A DNA stretch of 16,305 nt, from assembly GCA_022837245.1 (NCBI GenBank), contig JALHHX010000096.1:1-16305 (forward strand), written 5' to 3'. The stretch is from Lentisphaerota bacterium (GTDB taxonomy: Bacteria; Verrucomicrobiota; Kiritimatiellia; RFP12; UBA3636). Positions 6,177 to 14,269 of this stretch are shown here, piece by piece. Numbering within the stretch: position 1 is the first letter of the stretch; the number at the start of each line of letters is the position of its first letter. Below the pieces are notes generated by a model. The model saw nothing but the letters and a program-made list of their open reading frames with translations, ran no database searches and was not told the DNA's origin. A program made the position numbers and the translations under genes.

Positions 6177-7457
6177 ATGCTAGATATCAAACTAATTCGC
6201 GAGAAGCCGGACGAAGTGCGGCGCGGGCTCGAAAAGCGCGGCGCCGATCCGAGAATGGTCGATCATGTGATCGCGTTCGACGCCGTGCGCCGAGATCTGC
6301 TGGGCAAGGTCGAGGAACGCAAGAGCCGCCGCAACACGGTGTCTAAGCAAATCGGACAGCTCCGTAAAGAAGGCGCCGACACTTCTGAAATACAGATGTC
6401 GATGCGCGCGCTTGGCGATGAGATCTCGGATCTCGACAGTAAGATCGCCGATGTGGAGGAAGAGCAGAACGCGGCGCTGCTGAGCATGCCGAACATGCCC
6501 GCGCCGGACATCGTGCCCGGCGGCAAAGAAAATAACGAAGCCGTCAAGACATGGGGCGAAAAGCCTACGTTCGAGGGCTTCGAGCCGAAGAACCACGTGG
6601 ATCTCTGCACTTCGCTCGGTCTCATAGACTACGAGCGGGGTGTTAAAATGGGCGGCGCGGGCTTCTGGCTCTACACGGGTGTCGGTGCGCGGCTTGAATG
6701 GGCGCTGCTCAATTACTTTATCTCCGAGCACTTGAAGGACGGCTACACGTTCATGCTCCCGCCGCATCTGCTCACGTATGAATGCGGGGTCACCGCCGGG
6801 CAGTTCCCCAAGTTTGAGGAGGATGTCTACCGCCTGACGGAATCAGGCTTCCGCTTCCTGCTCCCCACGGCCGAGACGGCTCTCGTGAATCTATACCGCG
6901 GGGAAATCCTCTCCGAGGATGATCTGCCAAAGCGCCTCTTCGCATACACGCCGTGCTACCGCCGCGAGGCCGGGACGTACCGGGCGAGCGAACGCGGCAT
7001 GATACGCGGGCACCAGTTCAACAAAGTCGAAATGTTCGGCTTCACGAAACCCGAGGACAGCGCGGCTATGTTCAAGGAGCTGATCGGCAAGGCATGCCGC
7101 CTCGTCGAGGGGCTGGGGCTCCACTACCGCCTGAGTAAACTCGCGGCGGGGGACTGCTCCGCCTCCATGGCGTCGACATACGACATCGAGCTTTGGCTGC
7201 CTAGCATGAACGAGTACAAGGAGTGCTCGTCCGTCTCCAACGCCATGGACTACCAGGCGCGGCGCGGCAACATGCGCTTCCGCCGGGCAGAGACAAAGAA
7301 AGTCGAGTTCGTCCATACACTCAACGGCTCGGGACTTGCGACAAGCCGCCTCATGCCTGCCATCGTCGAGCAGTTCCAGCGGGCCGACGGCTCGATCGTC
7401 ATCCCCGAAGTCCTGCGCCCCTTCATGGGCGGCATGGAAGTGCTGCTCCCCCGTTAA
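6177..7457 (+). CDS. serS: Seryl-tRNA synthetase
   Basis: The enzyme charges tRNA-Ser (and tRNA-Sec) with serine using ATP in the cytoplasm. The 426-residue length is standard. An N-terminal helical arm (about 28-105, rich in E, K and R) binds the tRNA long variable arm. The class II core has TAET (231-234) for serine recognition, motif 2 in CYRREAGTYRASERG to FNKVEMF (260-287), and motif 3 LNGSGLATSRLMPAIVEQF (382-400). The start MLDIKLIREKPDEVR is typical of the family. The only ribosome-site candidate is a G-rich run (GGCGGGGG) about 10 bases upstream. Downstream there is only RHS debris. No T-box or other leader is visible, so it is probably expressed from the promoter near 3039 or from an unseen internal one. 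Confidence 0.97.
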   Translation: MLDIKLIREKPDEVRRGLEKRGADPRMVDHVIAFDAVRRDLLGKVEERKSRRNTVSKQIGQLRKEGADTSEIQMSMRALGDEISDLDSKIADVEEEQNAALLSMPNMPAPDIVPGGKENNEAVKTWGEKPTFEGFEPKNHVDLCTSLGLIDYERGVKMGGAGFWLYTGVGARLEWALLNYFISEHLKDGYTFMLPPHLLTYECGVTAGQFPKFEEDVYRLTESGFRFLLPTAETALVNLYRGEILSEDDLPKRLFAYTPCYRREAGTYRASERGMIRGHQFNKVEMFGFTKPEDSAAMFKELIGKACRLVEGLGLHYRLSKLAAGDCSASMASTYDIELWLPSMNEYKECSSVSNAMDYQARRGNMRFRRAETKKVEFVHTLNGSGLATSRLMPAIVEQFQRADGSIVIPEVLRPFMGGMEVLLPR

Positions 7458-7494
7458 GGGCGTTTTCAAATACTGCCTTCGGTGTCGGCCGGCG

Positions 7495-7524
7495 GCGGAG
7501 CACTCGCCTTGGGGATCGCTCCGC
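7495..7524. repeat. Inverted repeat between serS and the RHS remnant
   Basis: GCGGAGC (7495-7501) and GCTCCGC (7518-7524) are perfect reverse complements with 16 bases between. It lies 38 bases after the serS stop and marks where RHS similarity begins. No U-run follows, so it is a poor terminator; it may be a recombination scar or a transcript-stabilising hairpin. Confidence 0.4.
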
Positions 7525-7525
7525 G

Positions 7526-9125
7526 GTGTATCATGCCTTCAAACTCCTTGCAGGTGGAACCTACACCGTTTCCGACAACTCGATGTATTTGTTGAAACCA
7601 GTCCAAGGTGGGTTCGAAGTAAGAACGCCCGGCCCTTTGACATATCATTTCGGCTCCGACGGCGTTCTCGAGAAAATCGTCCACAAAACGGGGACAACGG
7701 TATCACTTTCACATGAAAACCGCTGGAACAAGGACTCCAGGCGTATTTCAAGGGTTGTGCATTCCAATGGCAAGTCGCTGGAGTTCTCGTACGACGGCAC
7801 TCAGGTGCAGTACTCCTACAATCCCGACGGGCTTGTATCCGAAGTGTCGTACCCCGATGGCGAAATCACCTACGGATACGACCGCGACGGCCTCATGGTT
7901 GCCGCCTCTGGTGTTGCCGGAACGGTTAGCAATGCATACAACGAGGCCTCATGGTTGTCCTCAACGCGTGGCGTTGACGGCACCGAGGTCGTGTATGGCT
8001 ACCATCCGGCGGGGCAGGTTTCCAACGTCGCCACCGTGGCGGGAACCACGGGCTATGCGCTCGACGCTGCGGATCGTCTCTCGCGCATCGCTGGGCCCTC
8101 CGCCGCCTTCGACTACGCCTACAACCCCTGGAACGGCCTCGCCTCCGCTGTCACCAACGGCGTCGGCCTCGTCGCCGAGTACCAGTACGACATAATGGAC
8201 CGCCCGACAAACATCGTCTGGCGCACCCCCGGCGGAGCGGAGCTGGCAGGCTTCCAGTACGCTTACAACCCCGTTGGCATGATTGCCGGCCGCACCGTCT
8301 CCATGAACGGGCGACGGTATGGACCGCCTCGTTTCGGAAACTGGTTCTGATGGCTCGTCTCGCACCTACGCTTACGATCTCGCGGGGAACCGCCTTTCCA
8401 AGACGGAGGCGGGTGTTGGCGCCATATCCTACACGCTCGGCGTTGGCGACAGGCTTGCCGCCTACACCGGCGGCTCGTACACATACGACGCAGCCGGGTG
8501 CGTTACGTCAATAGAACGCACTGGCAAGCCGGATTTGTCCATGACTTGGAACGGCCAGTACCAGTTGACTTCCGTCTCCACAAACGGCGTCGTGGCGGAG
8601 TCGTACACATACGACCCGCTCGGGCGCAGAGCTTCCACAACATCCGGCGGTGCCACAGTCAGGCATGTGTATGACGGCGTCCATGTCATAGCCGATTTGG
8701 GCGAAGACGGCGATTTGCTAAAGTCCTACACATGCGGGCCGGGGATTGACAACCTCCTGGCCGTCACATGCCACGAAGATGGCGTTACCATGACCTACTA
8801 CGCCCTGACGGACATCCAGGGGACGGTCTACGGCTTCGCGGATGCGAACGGCAATATAGTGGCGAGGTACACCTACGATGCGTGGGGCAATCTGCTAGAC
8901 GCCGACGTGGCAGTGTCCGGCCTTGCCGACAACAGATATCTCTTTCAAGGTCGCGAGTATTCATGGACGACGGGCCTCTACAACTTCCGTGCAAGGTGGT
9001 ACGACCCCGCCACAGGCCGCTGGATATCAAAAGACCCCATCGGCATCTCCGGCGGGCTGAACCTCTACGCCTTATGCGCCAATGATCCGGTGAATTATTG
9101 TCCGGGCCCTTGCGAACATGGTTGA
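7526..9125 (+). pseudogene. RHS/YD-repeat protein, truncated and frameshifted
   Basis: Both parts encode YD repeats typical of RHS/WapA-type surface or toxin-delivery proteins. Part one (7526 to about 8310) has YSYNPDGLVSEVSYPDG, YGYDRDG and YAYNPWNG. Part two (from about 8312) has DRLVSET, YTYDPLGRR, then the RHS-associated core: YTYDAWGNLLD, YLFQGREY, LYNFRARWYDPATGRW, KDPIG and GLNLYALCANDPVNY. The parts are joined by a +1 frameshift: removing one G from GGG at 8309-8311 restores NGDGMDRLVSET in frame. Intact RHS proteins usually exceed 1000 residues with a signal peptide and end in a variable toxin; here there is no signal, no natural start (only GTG at 7526), and after NDPVNY the protein ends in eight unrelated residues. 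Extensive homology remains, so decay is recent or the insertion is a sequencing error. With the 5' half missing, even the repaired frame would be a fragment. Confidence 0.88.
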
Positions 9126-9179
9126 AAATCCGAAAGGGCGAACAATGGCGAATCATGGGGCCGACCGTCGAGGATTGTG

Positions 9180-9208
9180 TTGAAATAAAACGGTGGATGC
9201 TGTAGAAT
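9180..9208 (+). promoter_or_regulatory. Strong sigma70-type promoter of the five-gene envelope cluster
   Basis: TTGAAA (9180-9185) and TAGAAT (9203-9208) are separated by exactly 17 bases. This is the best promoter in the window. Transcription would start near 9215, giving a leader of about 53 bases before the ATG at 9268. The genes behind it are all on the plus strand with short gaps. Confidence 0.65.
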
Positions 9209-9213
9209 CCACC
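9192..9213 (+). promoter_or_regulatory. Inverted repeat over the -10: candidate operator
   Basis: GGTGGAT (9192-9198) and ATCCACC (9207-9213) are perfect 7-base arms around an 8-base centre containing most of the -10 box. A repressor bound here would block the promoter. On the minus strand the hairpin is followed by GTTTTATTT, so it could also act as a terminator in that direction, though no minus-strand gene enters it. The location over the -10 makes operator or promoter structure more likely. Confidence 0.45.
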
Positions 9214-9267
9214 CCCATTAATCAAGCAACACAAAACGGCAGTATAAAGGAAAAGGATATAATCATA

Positions 9268-10062
9268 ATGACGCTTGGAATGATTGAGAACTGGAGCGAG
9301 GACGGCTTCAAAAGGGTGTCTGGCCTCGGTTTGAAGGCGGTTGAATTCTGCTACAATATCGGCAACGCCCCGGCGAAGCTCATGGCAATCGAGGGGGATG
9401 TCCGCAAATGGAGCGCGGCGACGGGTGTGAAGGTCGGTTCGGTGGGCCGCTGGGGCACGGATAAAATTGCCGATGATGGCACGATAATCGCAGAGGAGCT
9501 CGCGGGTTCCAAGACGATGATCGACTTCTGCGCCGCCGTGGGATGTCCGGTCTTTAACACGGGAGTGAACTATAGAGACGCCCTGCCTTTTGCCGACAAC
9601 TGCGCCGCGGCGATCAATTTCCTTAGCCAGCTCGTTGATTACGGCAAGTCCAAGGGCGTGCGCGTGGCTGTTTACAACTGCAGCTGGAACAATTTTGTCC
9701 GCGAGCCGGCGGTCTGGAAGATAATCCTTGGCAAGCTCCCGGAGCTCGGCATAAAGTACGACCCCTCGCACTGCATCAACTCTGGAAGCGGAGACTACGT
9801 CGGTGAAATCACCGAATGGGGCAAGAGGATCTACCATTTCCATATCAAGGGCACCATCAACGTCAAGGGAAAGCACGTGGACGATCCGCCAGCGGGGCTT
9901 GATTCCGTAAACTGGCGGACGGTCATGGGATGCCTGTACGCAGCCGGCTACAAAGGCATGCTGAGCATAGAGCCGCATTCCGCCATCTGGAAGGGCGAGC
10001 TCGGCGACTGGGGCGTGCGCTTCACCATAGACTACATCGACAAGATGATCTATAAAGGCTAA
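9268..10062 (+). CDS. TIM-barrel sugar phosphate isomerase/epimerase family protein
   Basis: The 264-residue product belongs to the xylose isomerase-like TIM-barrel (AP endonuclease 2) superfamily of metal-dependent isomerases and epimerases. Likely metal ligands are Asp165 and His168 (KYDPSHC), His192 (HFHIKG) and Glu235 (SIEPH). The position that usually holds the first glutamate reads VAVYNCSWNN (134-142), which is unusual. A longer in-frame start at 9193 lies inside the promoter dyad and is not used; AAGGAAAAGG precedes the ATG at 9268. It heads the cluster with rseP, ispG and the sugar transferase. It may supply or remodel a sugar, but the substrate is unknown. The N-terminus MTLGMIENWSEDGFKRV lacks a signal peptide, so it is cytoplasmic. 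Confidence 0.83.
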   Translation: MTLGMIENWSEDGFKRVSGLGLKAVEFCYNIGNAPAKLMAIEGDVRKWSAATGVKVGSVGRWGTDKIADDGTIIAEELAGSKTMIDFCAAVGCPVFNTGVNYRDALPFADNCAAAINFLSQLVDYGKSKGVRVAVYNCSWNNFVREPAVWKIILGKLPELGIKYDPSHCINSGSGDYVGEITEWGKRIYHFHIKGTINVKGKHVDDPPAGLDSVNWRTVMGCLYAAGYKGMLSIEPHSAIWKGELGDWGVRFTIDYIDKMIYKG

Positions 10063-10104
10063 CCTGCCGCACCCCCGGGGCTTCCAGCAGGAGCTCGTTT
10101 GTTT

Positions 10105-11604
10105 ATGACCTTCCTCACCATACTATCTTGGATAGGCGCGGCTGTAGCCGTGCTGGTCTTCTTCGGATTCTCTGTTTTCGTGCACGAGTTAGGCCACTTT
10201 CTGACTGCGCGCGCGTGCGGATTCAGAATCGACGCCTTCTCGATTGGTTTTGGCAAGGCAATATGGAAGAAAAAGGTTGGCGAGACTGAGTATAAAGTCT
10301 GCTGGATTCCACTCGGCGGCTATGTTATGCTGCCGCAGCTTGATCCTTCAGGGATGGAGAAGATACAGGGGGAGGGCGCGGTGGCGGACGACACTCCGCT
10401 GCCTCCCGCCGCATGGTGGAAGCGCATCATCGTGAGTGTGTCCGGAGCGCTCGGAAACGTCGTTTTCGCGTGCGTCCTTGCGCTCGTGATTTCGGCGTTG
10501 CCGCAGGAGCCGCTTGAAAACATGCGCTTCGGCGGACCCGTCGTCGGCTACGTCGGCGCGGAGTCCGGTGCCGGAAAATCGGGGCTGCGCGCGGGCGACC
10601 GCATATTGTCAGTCAACGGAAAACCCATGGCATCATGGGGTGAGTTCGTCACTGAAGCGCACCTCGGTGTTCAGGATGGCCAGGTGGCGCTTGCCGTCTC
10701 CAACATCCTAGATGGCGCTGAGGCAAATTTGCTGGTTCCCGTGGCCGGAGTTAAAATGGGTCTTCGCACTATGTATTCAATAACGAACATAGTGGAGGCG
10801 CATTTCTGCGGTGTGGCGTCCGTCATGACGAATTCGCCGGCCGAGCGGGCTGGCCTGAAATCCGGTGATGTGCTTGTGTCGCTGGACGGGGAAACAGTTG
10901 TGAGTGTCGAGCACGCTGTTGAAATGATAAAAGCCTCTAAAGGCGAGCCTATGGATTTCGGCGTCATGCGCCTCGGCAAGGAGCTGGATCTGGTGGTCGA
11001 GCCGGAGATTTTGAAAGAAACGGACGGAGCCTTCGGAGTTGGCGTTGTGCTTGGCAAGTACGACATAAGCGTCCCCATGTGGATGCGCTATCGCGATCCC
11101 GCCTCGCAACTCAAGAGTGACGTGAAGTCCGTGGGCAGGGTGCTGCAGGCGCTTGTCACGCCCAAGGAGACGTCCAAGGCGGCTGGCGCGCTCAGCGGTC
11201 CGATCATGATAATTCCGAGCATGTGGGCGATAATGCTTTCTGGCGTGTTCAGCGCTCTTTCTTTTGTGCGATTCCTCAATATGAACCTCGCCATGCTCAA
11301 CCTGCTACCCATCCCGGTACTGGACGGCGGGCACGTGGTCTTCGCGATCTGCCGCGGCGTCACTGGCAAGGAGATCCCGGAGCGCGTCGTGAACACGCTC
11401 GTCAACGTATTCGCCATTCTCCTGATTGCGGCGTTCCTCGCGCTCTCAGTGCTCGATTTATCCATTTTCACCCAATTATTCGGCGACGGTGATGATGCTG
11501 AAGACAGGCAGGAGCAGGTTTCGGAAACAGGCGAGGAAGAGGACGCCGCATCCGCGCACGATTCGGCGAAATTGGAAACGGATGCCCCAGGTGGGGAGCT
11601 TTAA
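10105..11604 (+). CDS. rseP: RseP-like site-2 zinc metalloprotease
   Basis: This intramembrane protease cleaves membrane-bound substrates such as anti-sigma factors after a first cut, signalling envelope stress. From the ATG the product has 499 residues; a TTG six bases earlier (10099) is better spaced from AGGAG and would add two. The first helix (about 5-30) contains HELGH with the zinc histidines (27-31). A second helix is at about 108-133, followed by two PDZ domains (about 143-205 with LRAGDRILSVNGK, and 233-300 with AGLKSGDVLVSLDG). Then come LLPIPVLDGGH (400-410), the third zinc ligand region, and a final helix (about 432-455). The C-terminal tail of about 40 residues is strongly acidic, which is longer than in E. 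coli RseP (450 residues). The gene lies 42 bases after the isomerase gene and 22 before ispG; rseP and ispG are neighbours in many bacteria. Confidence 0.92.
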   Translation: MTFLTILSWIGAAVAVLVFFGFSVFVHELGHFLTARACGFRIDAFSIGFGKAIWKKKVGETEYKVCWIPLGGYVMLPQLDPSGMEKIQGEGAVADDTPLPPAAWWKRIIVSVSGALGNVVFACVLALVISALPQEPLENMRFGGPVVGYVGAESGAGKSGLRAGDRILSVNGKPMASWGEFVTEAHLGVQDGQVALAVSNILDGAEANLLVPVAGVKMGLRTMYSITNIVEAHFCGVASVMTNSPAERAGLKSGDVLVSLDGETVVSVEHAVEMIKASKGEPMDFGVMRLGKELDLVVEPEILKETDGAFGVGVVLGKYDISVPMWMRYRDPASQLKSDVKSVGRVLQALVTPKETSKAAGALSGPIMIIPSMWAIMLSGVFSALSFVRFLNMNLAMLNLLPIPVLDGGHVVFAICRGVTGKEIPERVVNTLVNVFAILLIAAFLALSVLDLSIFTQLFGDGDDAEDRQEQVSETGEEEDAASAHDSAKLETDAPGGEL

Positions 11605-11626
11605 AGGGAGCCGAAGAGAGGGAGAA

Positions 11627-12748
11627 ATGAAGAACAGCAGTTCCAGACAGCCGTTCCCCGAAGTCGCACGCGCCGCGCCGAGGGCGACAACGCGCCGGAT
11701 CATGCTGGGCGGAGTGGCGATAGGCGGGGGCGCACCCGTTTCAGTCCAGACCATGGCCGATACCGACACGCGCGACGTCAAGAGCACAGTCGCATGCATC
11801 AAGCATGTTATGGAGGCTGGCTGCGACATCGTCCGGCTGGCGGTGCCGGACTCCGAGGCCGCCGCCGCGCTAGTCGAAATCCGCAAGCGTACGGAGGGCG
11901 TGCCGCTTGTGGCGGACATCCATTTCGACTGGCGTCTGGCGATGCTTTCCCTCGAGGCGGGGCTCGACGGGCTACGCATAAACCCCGGCAACATCGGTGG
12001 AGTTGATAAAGTCCGCGCCGTGGCAGAGGCTGCCAAAAATCGCAAGGTGCCGATCCGCATAGGCGTCAACGGCGGCTCGCTAGAACCGGCGCTCCTGCTC
12101 AAATATGGCGGGGCGACCCCGGAGGCGCTCGTCGAGAGCGCGATGGGGCACGTGGCGATGCTCGAGGCGGCAGATTTCGGCGATATCAAAATATCCGTCA
12201 AGGCGTCGGATGTGCCGCGCACAGTCGCCGCTTACCGTCTGCTTTCCGCACGCACCCGCTATCCGCTGCACCTTGGGCTCACCGAGGCGGGAACCTTTCT
12301 GGCGGGCACAGTGCGGTCGTCGGTCGCGATCGGAATCCTGCTGGCAGAGGGAATTGGCGACACCGTGCGCGTCTCGCTCACGGACACGCCGCTCAAGGAA
12401 GTGGCGGCGGGGCAGGAGCTGCTGCGCTGCCTGAAGCTGAGGGCACCGGGCCCGAACGTCACCTCATGTCCCACCTGTGGGCGGACGCGTGCGGACGTCG
12501 TCAACACCGCGACCGCCGTGGAGACGGCGCTTGAAAAGCTGTACAAAGAGAACCCCGCCATCGCGAGGCCGCACGTGGCGGTCATGGGGTGCGTCGTGAA
12601 CGGACCCGGCGAGGCGCGGGATGCCGACATCGCGCTCGTGGGCGGATCCGAGTTTTTCTACCTCTACGTCAAAGGGAAACGCGTCTCCAAGCATCCAGAG
12701 GGGGAGGCGGCGCAGGCGGTAGTCGACGCGGTGAGGAGATTCGAATGA
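11627..12748 (+). CDS. ispG: 4-hydroxy-3-methylbut-2-enyl diphosphate synthase (IspG)
   Basis: IspG performs the penultimate step of the MEP isoprenoid pathway, reducing methylerythritol cyclodiphosphate to HMBPP with a [4Fe-4S] cluster. The 373-residue product is the short bacterial form: a TIM barrel (APVSVQTMADTDTRD, ADIHFD at 96-101, LRINPGNIG at 116-124, RIGVNGGSLE at 144-153) and a cluster-binding domain with Cys281 and Cys284 (CPTCGRTR), Cys322 and Glu329 (GCVVNGPGEA). The frame is open upstream into rseP, but GAGAGGGAG directly before the ATG at 11627 decides the start. The first 15 or so residues (SSSRQPFPEVARAAPRA) are longer than usual. The stop overlaps the sugar transferase start by ATGA. 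Its products feed synthesis of undecaprenyl phosphate, the carrier used by that neighbour. Confidence 0.96.
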   Translation: MKNSSSRQPFPEVARAAPRATTRRIMLGGVAIGGGAPVSVQTMADTDTRDVKSTVACIKHVMEAGCDIVRLAVPDSEAAAALVEIRKRTEGVPLVADIHFDWRLAMLSLEAGLDGLRINPGNIGGVDKVRAVAEAAKNRKVPIRIGVNGGSLEPALLLKYGGATPEALVESAMGHVAMLEAADFGDIKISVKASDVPRTVAAYRLLSARTRYPLHLGLTEAGTFLAGTVRSSVAIGILLAEGIGDTVRVSLTDTPLKEVAAGQELLRCLKLRAPGPNVTSCPTCGRTRADVVNTATAVETALEKLYKENPAIARPHVAVMGCVVNGPGEARDADIALVGGSEFFYLYVKGKRVSKHPEGEAAQAVVDAVRRFE

Positions 12749-14232
12749 AGAACGACGGCGGCGACCCGGAGTTCATCTCGGGCACAGGCTTCAGCGGGAC
12801 GCGCAACCGCAGCGTGAAATTGATCCGCGCGGTGATCGCGGCGCATGTTGTCGACGACGTCGTTGCGTTGCTGCTCTCATACGCCTTGACATGCTATCTG
12901 CGCTTCAGCAGGACTGTCTACAACGTATTTGAAGGCAACTTCATCTTCGAGAGCGCGTACGCGATGGTGTACTTCAAGAAGGCCTATCTGTACCTGGGGG
13001 CGATCGCCGTTTTCCTTTTCGCTTTTTACTCCATTCTGGGTATGTACGACGGGTACAGGCGTCTACGCCGGACTCCGATTGTATGGAATTCCATAGTGGC
13101 CAACGGCGCCGTGCTGGCCATAGTGGCCGTCTATCTCTTTTTCGAAAAGGGTCGCTGGCATATGCGCGGCTTCATTCCGCTCGTGCTCTTGGTGAACATC
13201 CCGATGACGGTGCTCATGCGCAAATTGACCAATATCGCGATTGCCAAGATCCGCCGCCGATACCCGTCGCTTTGTACTCGGACGCTGCTGCTGGGATTCG
13301 GCGCCGACGCGGAGGTCATACGCGAACGCGCCTCGGGGGGAGGGCTCAAGGGGCTCTGCATATACAACCGCGCACCCGCGTTCCAGAGCCCCGCGGAGAT
13401 GCGGGAAAAGCTCCCGGAGCTGCTGACGCCGGAGATCGACCTCGTTTTTCTAGTCGACCGCAACCTCTCGACCGACACAATAATGGAGGCCGTGAAGATA
13501 TGCTCCAGCCACAACAAGGCGATTAAAGCCCTATTTCCGCGGTTCCTCACGCTCTACAACCCATACCGCAGCGGAGACATGGTGGCCGGCATCCCCATCG
13601 TCCACTTCTCGCCGCCGGAATTCGTCAACACAGACCGCGGCATACGGCGTGTGATTTCGTGCGCCATCGCCTTCACTGGCGCCGTCCTCGTAGCCCCGTT
13701 CGTGTTCCTAATCTCCTTGGCAATCCGACTCGACAGCCCGGGCAAGGCCATCTTCCGCCAGGATCGCTACGGGAAAGGCGGCGCCAAGTTCAACATGCTG
13801 AAGTTACGTACTATGTACGATGGCGCCGAGCGTGAAATCGAACGGCTCCGCGATCACAACGAATCAGACGGTGCGCTCTTCAAGATGCGCGGCGACCCGC
13901 GCGTCACTAGACTGGGAGTTTTCCTGCGCCGCACGAGCATCGACGAAATCCCGCAGATAATTAACATCCTGCGCGGCGAAATGCGCTTCATCGGCCCGCG
14001 GCCGCTGCCGTTCCATGACCTTGAAGGTTACAAGGACTCGTGGCACTTCATGCGCCAGAATTGCTACCCGGGGATCTCGTGCGTGTGGCAGGTGTCCGGC
14101 CGCAGCGACATCGGATTCGAAGACATGTGCCTGCTCGACATCTGGTACTGGCTCAACCGCAGCGGCTTGCTCGACGTGCGCATTCTATTCAGGACGATAT
14201 GGGTGGTCTTTTTCAGACGTGGCGCGTACTGA
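12745..14232 (+). CDS. Polyprenyl-phosphate sugar phosphotransferase (WbaP/WcaJ type)
   Basis: The enzyme is expected to move a sugar-1-phosphate from a nucleotide sugar onto undecaprenyl phosphate at the inner membrane, starting exopolysaccharide, O-antigen or glycan assembly. The 495-residue product has an N-terminal membrane part with helices around 25-51, 80-99, 113-133 and 141-160, a central cytoplasmic CoA-binding-like region (about 178-270, TRTLLLGFGADAE), another hydrophobic segment (303-327), and a C-terminal sugar transferase domain. That domain shows DSPGKAIFRQDRYGKGG (330-346), FNMLKLRTM (349-357), RVTRLGVFLRRTSIDEIPQ (386-404), LRGEMRFIGPRP (409-420), and PGISCVWQVSGRSD (442-455). 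The start at 12745 overlaps the ispG stop by ATGA, with GAGGAG just upstream. The nucleotide-sugar specificity is not readable. No other glycosyltransferase gene is present in the window. Confidence 0.92.
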   Translation: MKNDGGDPEFISGTGFSGTRNRSVKLIRAVIAAHVVDDVVALLLSYALTCYLRFSRTVYNVFEGNFIFESAYAMVYFKKAYLYLGAIAVFLFAFYSILGMYDGYRRLRRTPIVWNSIVANGAVLAIVAVYLFFEKGRWHMRGFIPLVLLVNIPMTVLMRKLTNIAIAKIRRRYPSLCTRTLLLGFGADAEVIRERASGGGLKGLCIYNRAPAFQSPAEMREKLPELLTPEIDLVFLVDRNLSTDTIMEAVKICSSHNKAIKALFPRFLTLYNPYRSGDMVAGIPIVHFSPPEFVNTDRGIRRVISCAIAFTGAVLVAPFVFLISLAIRLDSPGKAIFRQDRYGKGGAKFNMLKLRTMYDGAEREIERLRDHNESDGALFKMRGDPRVTRLGVFLRRTSIDEIPQIINILRGEMRFIGPRPLPFHDLEGYKDSWHFMRQNCYPGISCVWQVSGRSDIGFEDMCLLDIWYWLNRSGLLDVRILFRTIWVVFFRRGAY

Positions 14233-14269
14233 ATCCAATTTAACCGCAACAGCAAAAGGTGATATTTTA

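Noticed and set aside
7223..7525. Extension of the RHS frame back into serS
   Set aside because: The frame is open by chance across the end of serS in another frame; the residues show no RHS character before about 7526.
9193..9267. Longer N-terminus for the TIM-barrel isomerase from a GTG at 9193
   Set aside because: It begins inside the promoter dyad and upstream of the predicted transcription start; the ATG at 9268 has a ribosome site and family-like start.
8785..9978. Long minus-strand frame of 397 codons
   Set aside because: It is antisense to the RHS end, the promoter and the isomerase gene, all of which have convincing homology or signals; open by GC bias.
11426..11626. Upstream extension of the ispG frame into rseP
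   Set aside because: The extension overlaps rseP in another frame and lacks homology; a strong ribosome site precedes 11627.
12589..12744. Upstream extension of the sugar transferase frame
   Set aside because: It lies in ispG in another frame; the start at 12745 has GAGGAG and an ATGA overlap.
14015..14269. Upstream extension of the M16 peptidase frame
   Set aside because: It is antiphase with the sugar transferase end, and its residues are Ser/Arg-rich without M16 homology.
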